A stretch of 64,000 nucleotides of DNA. Source: Gammaproteobacteria bacterium. Lineage in GTDB: Bacteria; Pseudomonadota; Gammaproteobacteria; JAIEPX01. The first letter of the stretch is position 1. Every line of letters begins with the position of its first letter. The stretch spans positions 62,001 to 126,000 of the forward strand of contig JAIEPX010000014.1 of assembly GCA_019748175.1 (NCBI GenBank), in the 5' to 3' direction. The translations under genes were made by a program, and so were the position numbers. The notes beneath the pieces are model-generated. The model saw nothing but the letters and a program-made list of their open reading frames with translations, was not told the origin of the DNA and searched no databases. Shown in pieces: positions 27,268 through 37,978 of the stretch.

Positions 27268-29002
27268 AACTAATATTGAAGTTATACCGGCAATTGATGA
27301 AGAAATCGAATTATATTATGAAACGGCTTCTAGAAAAATAAACTCCCTGTTAGAAAAATATGACATCCGTAATGCCAGGGGTGAGCTTGAGGAAGTGTCC
27401 GCCGTTAAATTGAGAAATCTATTATCTTCCACAGATTTTCTTCAAGCCACGCCATTAAAATCCATTTTCTTTGATAAAAAACAACAATTTGTTCCTGAGG
27501 AGGTCGTTTATGAATTTCGAAAAATTATTTCTAATCCTCCAATCAGCATCAAAGTTATTATATATGATACATTTTTGACGCTGTTAGAGAATAAAGGTTG
27601 GGTTGAGTCGCTTGGCGTATATTTTGAAAAACACTATAGCGTTCCTCATGGCGCCGTCATTATATTAGATGATCTTAAGGACTTTAGTTTAGGTTTTGGG
27701 ATTTATAGAGCAACATTTCAACTGAGAACACCTAACAGAGAAAGGGTGAGTATTTTTTTTAAGAGATCCTACAATTTACGTTCGCACAATGAACTGCTGT
27801 ATAGTCAGCTTCAACAAGAATTATTACCAACCGCAAGCTATGCAAAGATGCCCTGCTTAATAGTCAATAAAGAAAACAATGAGGAGGTCATAATTTCTCC
27901 ATTAAATGCTGGTATTGCGTCAGAAACGGTTTTGTCATTATTTGTTCAAGCTTATCGTAAAGCTCAACATGATGATCAAAAATGTAGCCTTAAAAAATCG
28001 ATAGAAATTATAATAGAGGCTTTTATTAGTCACGCGGTACTGGGTGATCTTCTCCTGAGAAACGACAGGCACTTGATGAATTCACTGATTGATTTTGTTG
28101 TTGATGGAAAGCTTCAAAGAATCTCTCTTGAGGATTTAAAGGATTCTGAAAAAATTTTGACTTATGCTGATATCATTGTAAAAAAGAAATGTGAAGCTAT
28201 TTCTTTGATTGATATTGATTTGAAGTGGTTGCTTGGTGAAAAGAACTCAGGTTGGATTCTTGCAGACATAGATTTTGGGTTGTCAGAAATCAATCTATTA
28301 AGTTTATTGGACGAATTTAATGATTATAATGCAGAGTCAAATACATTCTTTGAGGCACGAAAAAAATATATTGATCGTTACACTAACCAGTATTGCAGGC
28401 AGCAAGAGGCCATTTTAGAGAATAAAAAAATGTTGTTTTCCTCTGTCGAACAAATTTATCCAGCGAGTGTTTCTGGTATAAAATTGAAACTTCTTTCTCA
28501 ACGAATAGAGTTTTTTGAAAAAGATAAGGGATATTTCGTGGAGTTGATTAGGAGATATTTGCTCGATTTTCGTATTCGATTAGCCTATAAGGAAACTTTG
28601 TATGCGTTAGGTGCAATTGCCGGTGAAACTAACGAGATGCATCTTTTAAATGCTCTAAAGGATGCTGGCCTTTTGAGATACCTTCCGTCGAGAATGTCAT
28701 ACGTTTCGAAAGACTTGAGTGTATTTCTGAAATTACAATGCTTTCGAGGAGTCTTATCAAACAAGGATGCAGTGCTAAGTTCCGAAACAGATACAACTAC
28801 GTGGGAGATAGTAGCGTCAGCCATTGAAATGGTTGCAGAAAAATTTAATACTAATCTTTTCAGATGCCTAAGAGATAAGATTCAATTTATCGAAAAAGAT
28901 ACTGCAGCTTTACTTGAGAGCTGCCGTGATATATGTGAGAAATCAAAGTTCATGGATAACAGTAGAAGCGATAGCCAATTGTGGAATCCACTGGCCTATT
29001 AG
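27227..29002 (+). CDS. Putative atypical (PI3/4-kinase- or actin-fragmin-kinase-like) phosphotransferase
   Basis: A 591-residue protein with no assigned family by eye but kinase-like landmarks in order. There is a glycine loop SLGFGIYRATF (154-164), a beta-3-like lysine in SIFFKRS (Lys179), a catalytic loop GDLLLRNDRHLMN with D280-R281-H282-x-x-N285, and a metal-binding IDFG (348-351). The DRHxxN plus DFG pair is typical of PI3/4-kinases and actin-fragmin kinase rather than Hanks kinases (HRD). Residues about 360-590 are helical and unassigned. It overlaps the purA-like gene by 41 bases; an internal ATG at 27254 is an alternative start, and neither has a strong ribosome-binding site. The substrate is unknown. 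Confidence 0.6.
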   Translation: MDQHEKTVKMVKFKTNIEVIPAIDEEIELYYETASRKINSLLEKYDIRNARGELEEVSAVKLRNLLSSTDFLQATPLKSIFFDKKQQFVPEEVVYEFRKIISNPPISIKVIIYDTFLTLLENKGWVESLGVYFEKHYSVPHGAVIILDDLKDFSLGFGIYRATFQLRTPNRERVSIFFKRSYNLRSHNELLYSQLQQELLPTASYAKMPCLIVNKENNEEVIISPLNAGIASETVLSLFVQAYRKAQHDDQKCSLKKSIEIIIEAFISHAVLGDLLLRNDRHLMNSLIDFVVDGKLQRISLEDLKDSEKILTYADIIVKKKCEAISLIDIDLKWLLGEKNSGWILADIDFGLSEINLLSLLDEFNDYNAESNTFFEARKKYIDRYTNQYCRQQEAILENKKMLFSSVEQIYPASVSGIKLKLLSQRIEFFEKDKGYFVELIRRYLLDFRIRLAYKETLYALGAIAGETNEMHLLNALKDAGLLRYLPSRMSYVSKDLSVFLKLQCFRGVLSNKDAVLSSETDTTTWEIVASAIEMVAEKFNTNLFRCLRDKIQFIEKDTAALLESCRDICEKSKFMDNSRSDSQLWNPLAY

Positions 29003-29021
29003 TAATATCGATTAAAAATAG

Positions 29022-29049
29022 TTGTTTCGGTAGATCAATGTGCTACAAT
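29022..29049 (+). promoter_or_regulatory. Putative lpxC promoter
   Basis: TTGTTT at 29022-29027 and TACAAT at 29044-29049, spaced 16 bases, lie between the stop of the cassette and lpxC. It would give lpxC a transcript independent of ftsZ and of the inserted cassette. Confidence 0.5.
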
Positions 29050-29106
29050 GCCCCCTTTTGTTGGGCCGATTCAGGGCCCCAGAATTAACCTTATATGGAA
29101 TTCTCG

Positions 29107-30015
29107 ATGATAAAACAACGGACAATTCGCGAAATACACGCTATGGGCGTCGGGTTGCACACAGGTAAAAAAGTATCTTTAACTTTACAACCAGCTCCAG
29201 TTGATACTGGCATTGTTATTCGTCGTGATGATATAAAACCTGCTGTTGAAATTAAAGCACACACAAAAAATATTGGTGATACTCGATTAAATACCTGTCT
29301 TGTCAAAAATGATGTGCGTATTTCTACCGTTGAGCATTTGCTTTCAGCCTTTGCAGGTCTTGGTATTGATAATGCTTATGTAACTTTAAATGCACCTGAA
29401 GTTCCAATTATGGATGGCAGTGCTGGGCCGTTTGTTTTTTTAGCTCAAGCAGCAGGAATTGTTGTTCAGGATGCACCTAAGCGTTTTATTCGAATTAAAA
29501 AAGCCATTGAAGTCAAACATGAAGATAAGTGGGCTCGCCTTGAGCCGCACAGTGGTGCAGTGTACGGGATGACCATCGATTTCCCACACCCTGTTATTCG
29601 TGCAGGAAATCAATCATTTGAATTTAATCACACGGGAAATGCTTATATTAAAGAGATAAGCCGGGCAAGAACGTTTGGATTTTTATCAGAATATGAATAT
29701 CTTCGTCGCAATAATTTAGCTTTAGGTGGCAGTCTCGATAATGCGATTGTGCTCGATGAATATCGTATTTTAAACGAAGATGGTTTGCGTTTTAGTGATG
29801 AATTTGTTCGACATAAAATTCTCGATGCGATCGGTGATTTGTATCAATTAGGCCATAGTATGATTGGTCGATTTGTAGGTTATAAGTCCGGGCACGCGAT
29901 AAATAATGAGTTGATGGGGACATTATTAGCAGATAAAAGTGCTTGGGAAATTGTGACGTTTGAAAATGCTAAACAAATTCCATCGGGATTTGCAGAGGGT
30001 TTACCTGTCGTTTAG
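29107..30015 (+). CDS. lpxC: UDP-3-O-acyl-N-acetylglucosamine deacetylase LpxC
   Basis: Zinc-dependent deacetylase performing the committed step of lipid A synthesis. The start [20 protein letters not shown] matches the family; the upstream ATG at 29095 would add MEFS, and GGA at the proper distance supports 29107. Zinc and catalytic residues are visible in [16 protein letters not shown] and [11 protein letters not shown], with MDGSAGPF. Length 302 is normal. It shows the organism makes lipid A. Its 3' end overlaps the convergent dciA by 15 bases. Confidence 0.96.
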   Translation: MIKQRTIREIHAMGVGLHTGKKVSLTLQPAPVDTGIVIRRDDIKPAVEIKAHTKNIGDTRLNTCLVKNDVRISTVEHLLSAFAGLGIDNAYVTLNAPEVPIMDGSAGPFVFLAQAAGIVVQDAPKRFIRIKKAIEVKHEDKWARLEPHSGAVYGMTIDFPHPVIRAGNQSFEFNHTGNAYIKEISRARTFGFLSEYEYLRRNNLALGGSLDNAIVLDEYRILNEDGLRFSDEFVRHKILDAIGDLYQLGHSMIGRFVGYKSGHAINNELMGTLLADKSAWEIVTFENAKQIPSGFAEGLPVV

Positions 30016-30438
30016 TTTTTTACTTTTTCCTAGTTTTTCCCAAATGGCCCGTAGTTTATCATTGCTCATTGTTGCTGCAGATGCAGTGATACCCTCAGCT
30101 GCTGCTGATGATATGCGTCGAATCTCAGGGCGTTTTTCTTTTTCTGGTTCAGCGTGTGGACGGACGATACAGCGGATCGTTTTAACAGGCTGGTTGGTTA
30201 GAGCTTCATTCAATCCCGCGATAATGGCCTCGCCGCTGAATCTAATTTGAGTGGAAAAGCTGCCATTAGGCGCGATGATCGTTAAAATGCCTTTCTCTAA
30301 CTTAACGCAGGTCACCTGGCCACGTAATGGAGGGGGGAGAATGGCTTGTAAGGTCTCATTTAAACGGGTCACGCTATGCAAATGCATCATCAGCTGAGCT
30401 AATTTTGGGTACCCTAAGAGTTGATTTACGTCCTTCAT
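30001..30438 (-). CDS. dciA: DciA-family protein (DUF721), DnaB helicase loader
   Basis: A 145-residue protein with the DUF721/DciA domain at about 20-100 ([33 protein letters not shown] pattern with QIRF). DciA is the ancestral loader and operator of the replicative helicase in bacteria lacking DnaC. The C-terminal tail (about 100-145) is Ala/Ser/Lys-rich and probably disordered, as usual. It lies between lpxC and secA, its usual neighbourhood in gammaproteobacteria, on the opposite strand, and overlaps the lpxC 3' end. Confidence 0.85.
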   Translation of the reverse strand: MKDVNQLLGYPKLAQLMMHLHSVTRLNETLQAILPPPLRGQVTCVKLEKGILTIIAPNGSFSTQIRFSGEAIIAGLNEALTNQPVKTIRCIVRPHAEPEKEKRPEIRRISSAAAEGITASAATMSNDKLRAIWEKLGKSKKLNDR

Positions 30439-30545
30439 GCCTCTATATTACAAGGTGCTGTAGACAGTTTCAATGTAATCAGCGGTTCCCTCTGAACAAT
30501 TCGCGATGGGGAGCTCCTGCAATGTTATTATGAGTAGTACACATT

Positions 30546-33242
30546 ATGAAGTTATTAAGTAGAATTTTTGGAACCCGAAACGAACGATTAATTCGTCGTA
30601 TGGCGAAAGTTGTTACGAAGATTAATGCCCTTGAACCTTCGATCAAAGCCCTGTCCGATGAAGCGCTGAAGGCAAAAACAGCGGAATTTCGCCAACGAGT
30701 GAGTGCCGGCGCTTCTTTAAACGATATTTTACCAGAAGCTTTTGCGGTGGTTCGCGAAGCCAGCGTAAGAACACTTGGTTTGCGACATTTTGATGTGCAA
30801 TTAATAGGTGGTATGGTCCTTCATGATGGTAAAATCTCTGAAATGCGCACGGGTGAAGGAAAAACACTGACCGGGACGTTGGCTGTATACTTAAATGCCT
30901 TAACAGGACGCGGCGTTCATATAGTGACCGTCAATGACTATTTAGCTAAGCGCGATGCTGAGTGGATGAAACCTATCTACGATTTTCTCGGTCTGACTGT
31001 CGGTGTGAATCTCACGAATATGCAATTTGAACAGAAAAAAGAAGCCTATTTAGCTGATATTACTTATGGCACAAATAATGAATTTGGTTTTGATTATTTG
31101 CGTGACAATATGTCTTTTAATTTAGAAGGGCGAGTGCAGCGCGATCTTCATTACGCTATTGTGGATGAAGTTGATTGTATTTTAATTGATGAAGCGAGAA
31201 CACCGTTAATTATTTCCGGTCCTGCTGATGAAAGTTCAGAGCTGTATACAAAAATTAATTCTCTCATTCCCAAGCTTAATAAGCAAAAAGAAGAAAACGG
31301 CCCTGGTGATTACAAAGTGGATGAAAAAACAAAACAAGTTTATCTCACTGAGGAAGGTCATTCTCACGTCGAAAAATTATTATTGCAGGCTGAGTTGATT
31401 GGTCAAGGTGAAAATCTTTATGACATTCACAATATTATCTACATGCATCATATTAATGCCGCTTTGCGAGCTCATGCTATTTATGTGCGTGACGTAGATT
31501 ATGTTGTTAAAAATGGTGAAGTGGTGATCGTTGATGAGCATACCGGTCGAATGATGGATGGTCGACGTTGGTCGGAAGGTTTGCACCAAGCTGTTGAAGC
31601 AAAAGAAGGTGTGCAAATTCGCAGTGAAAATCAAACATTAGCATCAATCACATTCCAAAATTATTTTAGATTATTCCAAAAATTGGCGGGTATGACGGGT
31701 ACGGCGGATACAGAAGCCTATGAATTTGCGCAAATATATGGCTTAGAAGTTGTTGTGGTTCCAACAAATCAACCCGTTGTTCGAATGGATCGCTCTGATG
31801 TGGTATTTTTAACTCAACAAGCCAAATATAAAGCCATCGTGAAAGATATTCTTGCTCGACACGAAAAAGGCCAGCCTGTTTTAGTAGGAACAACCTCTAT
31901 CGATACCTCAGAATATTTGTCCAAAATTTTGCAAGACCAAAAAATACCTCATCAAGTGTTAAATGCGAAATATCACGAAAAAGAAGCTAAAATTATCGCG
32001 CAAGCGGGCCAGCCTGGTACCGTTACCATTGCAACTAATATGGCGGGTCGTGGTACAGATATTGTTCTGGGTGGTGATTTATCTACAGAAATTGCTCAGC
32101 TCGAAAATCCTACACCTGAACAAATTGAAGCGTTACGTTTAGATTGGCAAAAACGTCATGATCAAGTGGTTGCCGCGGGTGGATTGCATGTGTTGGGCAC
32201 TGAGCGCAATGAATCTCGACGAATCGATAATCAATTGCGCGGTCGTTCAGGTCGACAAGGTGATCCGGGTTCATCGCAATATTATTTATCACTCGAAGAC
32301 AGTTTAATGCGTATTTTTGCAAGTGATCGATTAGCAAGCATGATGGAACGTCTTGGCATGGAAGAAGATACCCCTATTGAAAATGCTTTAGTTTCACGAT
32401 CCATTGCTAATGCACAACGAAAAGTTGAAGGTCATAATTTTGATATTCGAAAACAATTGTTGAAATTTGATGACGTTGCAAATGATCAACGTAAAGTTAT
32501 TTACTCGCAACGATTTGATTTAATGTCTGCTGATAATATTCATGATGCAATACAAAGTATTCGCGAAGATGCTATCTTGAATTTAATTGAACAATTTGTT
32601 CCGCCCGAAAGCATGGAAGACATGTGGGACATTAGTGGATTGGAACATGTTTTAGCTCAAGATTTCGCTGTGAAATTACCTATTAAAACTTGGTTGGAAA
32701 CTGAAGAAGATCTTCATGAGGAATCATTAAAACAGCGTATTCAAGAAGCAGTTAAGCAACATTTAGAAGAACGTGAACAGCGTTTTACATCCGAGGTGAT
32801 GTATCAAATTGAAAAAACAGTGATGCTGCGTACCCTGGACGCGCATTGGAAAGAACATTTAGCAGCGATGGATCATTTGAGGCAGGGCATTCATTTGCGC
32901 GGTTATGCCCAAAAAGATCCTGCGCAAGAATATAAACGAGAAGCCTTTACCATGTTCACGGAGCTTCTTGATAATGTTAAAAGAAATGTTATCAGTGTTT
33001 TATGTACCATCGAATTACGTGTTGAAGAACCTGCGCCATTAATGGAAGCGCCTCAGTCATTGCAAAATTTGCAATATCAACATGCGGCCGCGCCTGCGCT
33101 TACAGAAGGGGGGGATGGTGAAGAGGAAATGTCTGGGTTAATGACAGAAACGTTTATTCGTAATGCACCTAAAGTGGGGCGGAATGATCCGTGTCCTTGT
33201 GGATCGGGAAAAAAATACAAACAATGTCATGGAGTTTTGTAA
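30546..33242 (+). CDS. secA: Protein translocase ATPase SecA
   Basis: An 898-residue motor ATPase driving protein export through SecYEG. Walker [39 protein letters not shown], and [14 protein letters not shown] are present. The C-terminal zinc domain [13 protein letters not shown], which binds SecB and phospholipid, is intact. Length is normal. No secM or obvious leader peptide precedes it. The region upstream of the ATG lacks a strong Shine-Dalgarno. Confidence 0.97.
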   Translation: MKLLSRIFGTRNERLIRRMAKVVTKINALEPSIKALSDEALKAKTAEFRQRVSAGASLNDILPEAFAVVREASVRTLGLRHFDVQLIGGMVLHDGKISEMRTGEGKTLTGTLAVYLNALTGRGVHIVTVNDYLAKRDAEWMKPIYDFLGLTVGVNLTNMQFEQKKEAYLADITYGTNNEFGFDYLRDNMSFNLEGRVQRDLHYAIVDEVDCILIDEARTPLIISGPADESSELYTKINSLIPKLNKQKEENGPGDYKVDEKTKQVYLTEEGHSHVEKLLLQAELIGQGENLYDIHNIIYMHHINAALRAHAIYVRDVDYVVKNGEVVIVDEHTGRMMDGRRWSEGLHQAVEAKEGVQIRSENQTLASITFQNYFRLFQKLAGMTGTADTEAYEFAQIYGLEVVVVPTNQPVVRMDRSDVVFLTQQAKYKAIVKDILARHEKGQPVLVGTTSIDTSEYLSKILQDQKIPHQVLNAKYHEKEAKIIAQAGQPGTVTIATNMAGRGTDIVLGGDLSTEIAQLENPTPEQIEALRLDWQKRHDQVVAAGGLHVLGTERNESRRIDNQLRGRSGRQGDPGSSQYYLSLEDSLMRIFASDRLASMMERLGMEEDTPIENALVSRSIANAQRKVEGHNFDIRKQLLKFDDVANDQRKVIYSQRFDLMSADNIHDAIQSIREDAILNLIEQFVPPESMEDMWDISGLEHVLAQDFAVKLPIKTWLETEEDLHEESLKQRIQEAVKQHLEEREQRFTSEVMYQIEKTVMLRTLDAHWKEHLAAMDHLRQGIHLRGYAQKDPAQEYKREAFTMFTELLDNVKRNVISVLCTIELRVEEPAPLMEAPQSLQNLQYQHAAAPALTEGGDGEEEMSGLMTETFIRNAPKVGRNDPCPCGSGKKYKQCHGVL

Positions 33243-33273
33243 AGATATAAAATGAGCAGCTCTGACAATTGAT

Positions 33274-33313
33274 CAGCATCTCCCGGTTAAGGATTTTGGG
33301 TGTTTAGATCACT
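33274..33313. repeat. Dispersed repeat, single-ended copy
   Basis: Forty bases starting CAGCATCTCCCGGTTAAGG match 40747-40786 at about 37 of 40 positions. The 17-base tip TTAACCGGGAGATGCTG also occurs in reverse orientation at 60250-60266. It lies in the gap between secA and lysR and is probably part of a REP- or MITE-like family. Confidence 0.7.
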
Positions 33314-33349
33314 TTGCTTCAAGTTAGACTCCTGTTTCAGAATCAATCT

Positions 33350-34204
33350 TTAATGTTTTAATTTCTTTAGGACAAACTCTTCGAAGGTGAGAACGGCAGA
33401 ATTGTTTGGGTTTTGTTTTAATAAAGAAATATGTGAATCGCTTAAAGTAGGTAGCTTCGTACCATCAATTGCGTTCAGCTCGGCGGGAATCATGGTTTTA
33501 GGTAATACAGAAATTCCTAGACCTGCCTTTACTGCTGCATTAGTGCCTGCATAACTAGGACTACTAAAAACTTGCCTCCATTTTAGCCCTGCTTTTTCGA
33601 GTGCTCCTATGGCGCTAGCCCGATAGACGCATGGTGCTGGAGAAAGAACGAGCGGAATTGGCTCCTCCTTTTGAAGCATTGTATTAACAAGATTTTTGTC
33701 TCCTATCCACTCTAGTTTTTCAGACCAGACTTCCACGCCATTGGGAAAATCTTCGGGTCTGCTCATTTTCAATAACACTAAGTCGAATTCTTTTTGTTTA
33801 AATCTTTCATACAAATTTAAAGTAAGATCGCAATCGACGATCAGCATAATCCGAGGATGAATTTGTGCAAAATGAACGAGGATTTCTGAAAGAAAAACGG
33901 ATGCAAAACTTTCAGGTAATCCAAAACGCACTTCGCCCGTCAATTCAGGTTCTTTGAACCGGTCAATTAACTCTGAATGTAAAGCAAATATTCTTCTGGC
34001 GTACCCTAGAAAAATTTCACCTTCATTAGTTAGGTGAACTGTTTTGCCTCGTTCGATCAGGGCAGTCCCTAGACAATTTTCGAGTTTGGCGATTTGTTGG
34101 CTCACAGCAGATTGGGTTCGTCCAACTCGTTGAGCAGCCTGTGTGAAACTGCCTGTATCCGCAATGGCAAGAAAGCATTTGAGAGTGACTGTATCGATGT
34201 TCAT
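33350..34204 (-). CDS. LysR-family transcriptional regulator divergent from dabBA
   Basis: A 284-residue protein. An N-terminal winged helix-turn-helix (about 1-65; TGSFTQAAQRVGRTQSAVSQQIAKLE) is followed by a periplasmic-binding-like effector domain (about 90-280). It is divergently transcribed from dabB with a 114-base shared control region, the classical LysR arrangement. It likely regulates dabBA in response to CO2/bicarbonate or a metabolite, which is inference. LysR proteins control carbon-uptake genes in other bacteria (CcmR, CbbR), but this one cannot be assigned to those groups from sequence alone. Confidence 0.88.
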   Translation of the reverse strand: MNIDTVTLKCFLAIADTGSFTQAAQRVGRTQSAVSQQIAKLENCLGTALIERGKTVHLTNEGEIFLGYARRIFALHSELIDRFKEPELTGEVRFGLPESFASVFLSEILVHFAQIHPRIMLIVDCDLTLNLYERFKQKEFDLVLLKMSRPEDFPNGVEVWSEKLEWIGDKNLVNTMLQKEEPIPLVLSPAPCVYRASAIGALEKAGLKWRQVFSSPSYAGTNAAVKAGLGISVLPKTMIPAELNAIDGTKLPTLSDSHISLLKQNPNNSAVLTFEEFVLKKLKH

Positions 34205-34223
34205 AAGAACCCCTAATAAGATA

Positions 34224-34236
34224 GATAAGAATTATC
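34224..34236. promoter_or_regulatory. Possible LysR operator in lysR-dabB intergenic region
   Basis: GATAA-GAA-TTATC is a perfect interrupted dyad, 20 bases upstream of the lysR start and about 80 before dabB. LysR sites are commonly short AT-rich dyads in such divergent regions. The assignment is tentative. Confidence 0.35.
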
Positions 34237-34318
34237 AATTTTCCTTATATTAACAAATCTAATATATTTAGTAAAGCAGAGTAGCGTTTCTTATAAAACT
34301 TAAACGAGGAGAGTCATT

Positions 34319-35668
34319 ATGTTAATTGAACTGCTATCGAAAGTATTCAATTTCGATGCGTTGGCAGTGATTATGATCGGTCTAGTTGCCCTTATAGGCT
34401 GTTTAGTATGGCTATTCGCCAGCCGTTACATGCAGGGTGACGAGCATTACGGACGTTTTTTGCTCAGATTGATGGCTTTATGTGTTAGTGTTCTGCTGTT
34501 ATTAGCGTCTGACAATCTCGTAGCCTTCTTTTTGGCTTGGTGTGCAAGTAATGCCCTATTAGTATTGCTGATGGTACATAAGTACGAATGGTCGGCTGCC
34601 AAAGCGTCTGGAGTACTTGCAGGCAAAACCTTTCTTGTAGGGGCCATTAGTCTTGCAGCCGCTTTTCAGATATTGTTTTTGATTACCGGATCAATGTCCA
34701 TTCAAACAATCATCCAAATTGAATTGCATCCTACCCAGCAGTTAGCCTTGAGTTTTGCGTTGGGTCTGATGTTATTAGCGGCCATGACACAGTCTGCAAT
34801 TTGGCCTTTTCATCGTTGGCTATTAAGTTCATTGAATTCTCCAACGCCCGTTTCAGCAATTATGCATGCTGGGTTAATTAATGGCGGTGGATTTTTACTG
34901 GCACGATTTGGGCAATTGTTTCTCATGGAAAAAAACCTCCTATTAGTAGTTTTTACAATAGGATTATTGAGTGCATTATTAGGTACTGCCTGGAAATTAA
35001 TTCAAAGTGATGTTAAGCGAATGTTGGCTTGTTCAACAATGGCGCAGATGGGGTTCATGTTAATGCAGTGTGGTTTGGGATTATTTCCCGCAGCAGTTGC
35101 TCATTTATGCTGGCATGGATTATTTAAGGCAACATTATTTCTCGGTGCTGGTGGTGCGGCCCAAGATAAAAAAGAATTATTCAAGCAAAGCCCTGGTTTA
35201 AGTATGTTCATTTTGAGTCTTTTCTGTGGTTTTGTCGGAAGTTATTTTTTCGCTTACGCAACTGGAGAAGAGTGGTTTGCTCTGGATACTACATTGATAT
35301 TAGTTTGTATAGCTTTTTTAACAGCAGCCCAATTCTCCTTAACCTTTTTAAAGTCTGTAGGAAATAAATATGCTGCAATTGCTTTGTTGTTGAGCTCCCT
35401 CGTCGGAATGTCATATGGGCTGAGTGTTTCATTAATCACCAACTTGTTGGTTCCACTGAATTTATCAGAGCCACAGCCTCTCAATTTAATTCATGGTTTT
35501 GGATTAATGATAATGATCCTGGCATGGAGTGCTATGCAATTCAGAAATGAATTAGGCAATTTGATGTGGGTAAAACAAAAATCAAAAGTGCTTTATGTAA
35601 GAGCTCTGAATGCAAGTCAGCCTGCCCCTAACACAATCACGGCCCATCGTAACCACTATCATTATTAA
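34319..35668 (+). CDS. dabB: DabB, NuoL/MrpA-family subunit of inorganic carbon transporter
   Basis: A 449-residue polytopic membrane protein of the proton-conducting NuoL/MrpA family with about 12-13 hydrophobic segments. Conserved family features include HRWLLSSLNSPTPVSAIMHAG and KRMLACSTMAQMGFM. It is much shorter than NuoL and is paired with dabA rather than nuo genes, the hallmark of DAB inorganic carbon systems, in which it is thought to couple cation flow to DabA. GAGGAG precedes the ATG. dabA starts 10 bases after its stop. Confidence 0.88.
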   Translation: MLIELLSKVFNFDALAVIMIGLVALIGCLVWLFASRYMQGDEHYGRFLLRLMALCVSVLLLLASDNLVAFFLAWCASNALLVLLMVHKYEWSAAKASGVLAGKTFLVGAISLAAAFQILFLITGSMSIQTIIQIELHPTQQLALSFALGLMLLAAMTQSAIWPFHRWLLSSLNSPTPVSAIMHAGLINGGGFLLARFGQLFLMEKNLLLVVFTIGLLSALLGTAWKLIQSDVKRMLACSTMAQMGFMLMQCGLGLFPAAVAHLCWHGLFKATLFLGAGGAAQDKKELFKQSPGLSMFILSLFCGFVGSYFFAYATGEEWFALDTTLILVCIAFLTAAQFSLTFLKSVGNKYAAIALLLSSLVGMSYGLSVSLITNLLVPLNLSEPQPLNLIHGFGLMIMILAWSAMQFRNELGNLMWVKQKSKVLYVRALNASQPAPNTITAHRNHYHY

Positions 35669-35677
35669 GGAGCTAAC

Positions 35678-37978
35678 ATGAAAACGCTAAATCGAGATTT
35701 CAAAGAAAATTCTATGCAAGCACATTGGGACGTTAAGGGAAGTTCTTTTGAGTACCTGAAGAAAAATATAAAGGATGTATGGGATATTATTCCTCCAGTT
35801 TGGCCTTTAGAAAATATAATCGCATGTAATCCTTTGCAAGGCTTAGAATCTTTTTCTTTCGAGGAAGCTTGTGTTATAGGCTCTAACTATTTTCAAAAGT
35901 CAGATTTGCCAGAAACATTGCTTTCTGTCAATCGTGAAACAATAAAATGGTGCCAAGCTTTTTTTGATCAAGGGCAAGCGACATTTTCAATGCCAGGACG
36001 AGCAAAAGGTCTTTATAAAGCTTGGCTTGAACTGGCCTTGTATGATGAAAATTTGCATCAAAACGTTCCGTATAAAATTCAGATTCTGAAGGGTTTATCG
36101 GAGAACCCAAGAGATGCTATTTTTTATGTTTTGATGGTATTAAATATACCCGAGTCTTTATCTAAAGAATTTTTGACTATATTGCTAACATCACTTCCGG
36201 GCTGGTCTGGATATGTAAAATACCAAGTAGAGTGGGCGACTAATAATTTGAATGCCCAATACCCACTGAGTGAAGATGATTTTTTAGCGATAAGGCTTGT
36301 TACATTTGTTTTATTATGTCCGAATGTCAAAGACTTTATAAATCATATTAAGATTAATTCGTCTGACATAGCTTCAATAAACGAAAGAACGAGACTCATG
36401 AAGTCGCGCGAAGAAAAATATTTGTCTTCTTTGCTTCCATTATTAAGATCTCAAATGAGCTCTGATGAATTAAGGTCGATTAAGAAGTCGGCTGAAGTTC
36501 AGTTAGTGTTTTGTATTGATGTTCGATCCGAACCTTTTAGACGTGCTATAGAAAAGGAAGGAAATTACGAAACACTTGGGTTCGCTGGGTTTTTTGGGTT
36601 ACCTATTAGAATTCGTAAAATTTCCTCTGATGAATTTGACTCATGCCCAGTCTTACTGGACTCACAACACATCATTCAAGAGGAATTATCTTGTTCTGAT
36701 AAACAATGTCATAAGTTCCATCGAGGCGAAAATATTATTAAAAATATCAAGCGAATTTATTATGGATTGAAATATTCTTTTTCGACACATTTTGGGCTTG
36801 TAGAGACCATCGGGCTGTGGTCCGGCGTGTGGATGATGATAAAAACATTGTCCCCGAAAATGGCTTCGATATTAAAAAATAGTCTGATACGTTTGCTCAA
36901 GCCTCAGGTTGCGATTGATCCCATTATTGAAAAAACTGCTGTTCTTAGTAGTGAAAATCCCGGTATCGAGTTTAGCGAACAATGTCAGTATGCGGCGAAC
37001 TCCCTGGCTATGATGGGCTTAACTCAATATTTTGCTCCTATTGTTGCTTTTTGTGGTCATGGCAGTACAACTCAAAATAATGCTTTCGCAACTGCTTTAG
37101 ATTGCGGGGCTTGCGGTGGTCATCATGGTGGATTTAATGCGAAGATTTTGGCAAAAATTCTGAATGATAGTCGGGTGAGGGAATGGTTATCGCAAAATAC
37201 GGAGATTAAAATTCCTGTGGAAACAGTTTTTATAGCGGCACAACATGATACAACAACTGATGCAATGGAATTATATCTCCAAAATAATGTTGAGGAAAAA
37301 ATCCGTAATAAACTAGCTAAATTGAAACAAGATTTAGACATGGCAAGAATTAAAAATAATGTTATTCGAGCGCAAGAATTAGGATATTTTTGCAAGAGCA
37401 AAAATGCTCTTGATCATTGTACACTCCGCAGTCAGGACTGGGCTCAGACAAGGCCGGAATGGGGGCTATCTAGAAACGCTTGTTTTATTGTGGGTCCTCG
37501 TAACCTGACAAAAAATATTATTCTAGAAGGTCGATCTTTTCTTCACTCCTATGATTGGCGTCAGGATCCAGAAGGGAAATTTCTAGAAATTATTTTGACA
37601 GCCCCCATGGTAGTTGCCCAATGGATCAACGCTCAATATCTTTTTTCAACTATGGATAACATAGCTTATGGTAGTGGAAGTAAAATTACTCAAAATATCA
37701 CCGGTAAAATAGGAGTAATGCAGGGTAACGCCAGCGATTTAATGCATGGATTACCACTTCAATCTGTGTATAAAGATGATCAAACACAGTACCATGAACC
37801 TATGAGATTGCTCACCGTCGTCTATGCGCCTAAAGACAGGGTCAGTCAAATCATCAAAAGGCAGCCTTGTTTGCAAAAATTATTTGGTAATGGTTGGGTA
37901 AATTTAGCGATACTAGATCCAAATGATCAATCTATTGGTATTTTGCAGAGAGACTTTTCTTGGAAGGATTTCCAATAA
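35678..37978 (+). CDS. dabA: DabA, zinc-binding subunit of inorganic carbon transporter (DUF2309)
   Basis: A 766-residue cytoplasmic protein of the UPF0753/DUF2309 family with a beta-carbonic-anhydrase-like site. Predicted zinc and catalytic residues Cys279-x-Asp281 (VFCIDVRSEPFRRA) and His461 with Cys476 (CGHGSTTQNN and LDCGACGGHHGG) keep the same spacing as in characterised DabA proteins. With DabB it is thought to hydrate CO2 vectorially to bicarbonate. The start has AAGGAG nine bases upstream. The stop overlaps the next gene's start as TAATG. All key residues are intact, so it is likely functional. Confidence 0.92.
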   Translation: MKTLNRDFKENSMQAHWDVKGSSFEYLKKNIKDVWDIIPPVWPLENIIACNPLQGLESFSFEEACVIGSNYFQKSDLPETLLSVNRETIKWCQAFFDQGQATFSMPGRAKGLYKAWLELALYDENLHQNVPYKIQILKGLSENPRDAIFYVLMVLNIPESLSKEFLTILLTSLPGWSGYVKYQVEWATNNLNAQYPLSEDDFLAIRLVTFVLLCPNVKDFINHIKINSSDIASINERTRLMKSREEKYLSSLLPLLRSQMSSDELRSIKKSAEVQLVFCIDVRSEPFRRAIEKEGNYETLGFAGFFGLPIRIRKISSDEFDSCPVLLDSQHIIQEELSCSDKQCHKFHRGENIIKNIKRIYYGLKYSFSTHFGLVETIGLWSGVWMMIKTLSPKMASILKNSLIRLLKPQVAIDPIIEKTAVLSSENPGIEFSEQCQYAANSLAMMGLTQYFAPIVAFCGHGSTTQNNAFATALDCGACGGHHGGFNAKILAKILNDSRVREWLSQNTEIKIPVETVFIAAQHDTTTDAMELYLQNNVEEKIRNKLAKLKQDLDMARIKNNVIRAQELGYFCKSKNALDHCTLRSQDWAQTRPEWGLSRNACFIVGPRNLTKNIILEGRSFLHSYDWRQDPEGKFLEIILTAPMVVAQWINAQYLFSTMDNIAYGSGSKITQNITGKIGVMQGNASDLMHGLPLQSVYKDDQTQYHEPMRLLTVVYAPKDRVSQIIKRQPCLQKLFGNGWVNLAILDPNDQSIGILQRDFSWKDFQ

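Noticed and set aside
34319..35668. Part of respiratory complex I (NuoL/NuoM)
   Set aside because: The protein belongs to that superfamily but is short and followed by dabA, not other nuo genes, so DabB is the better call.
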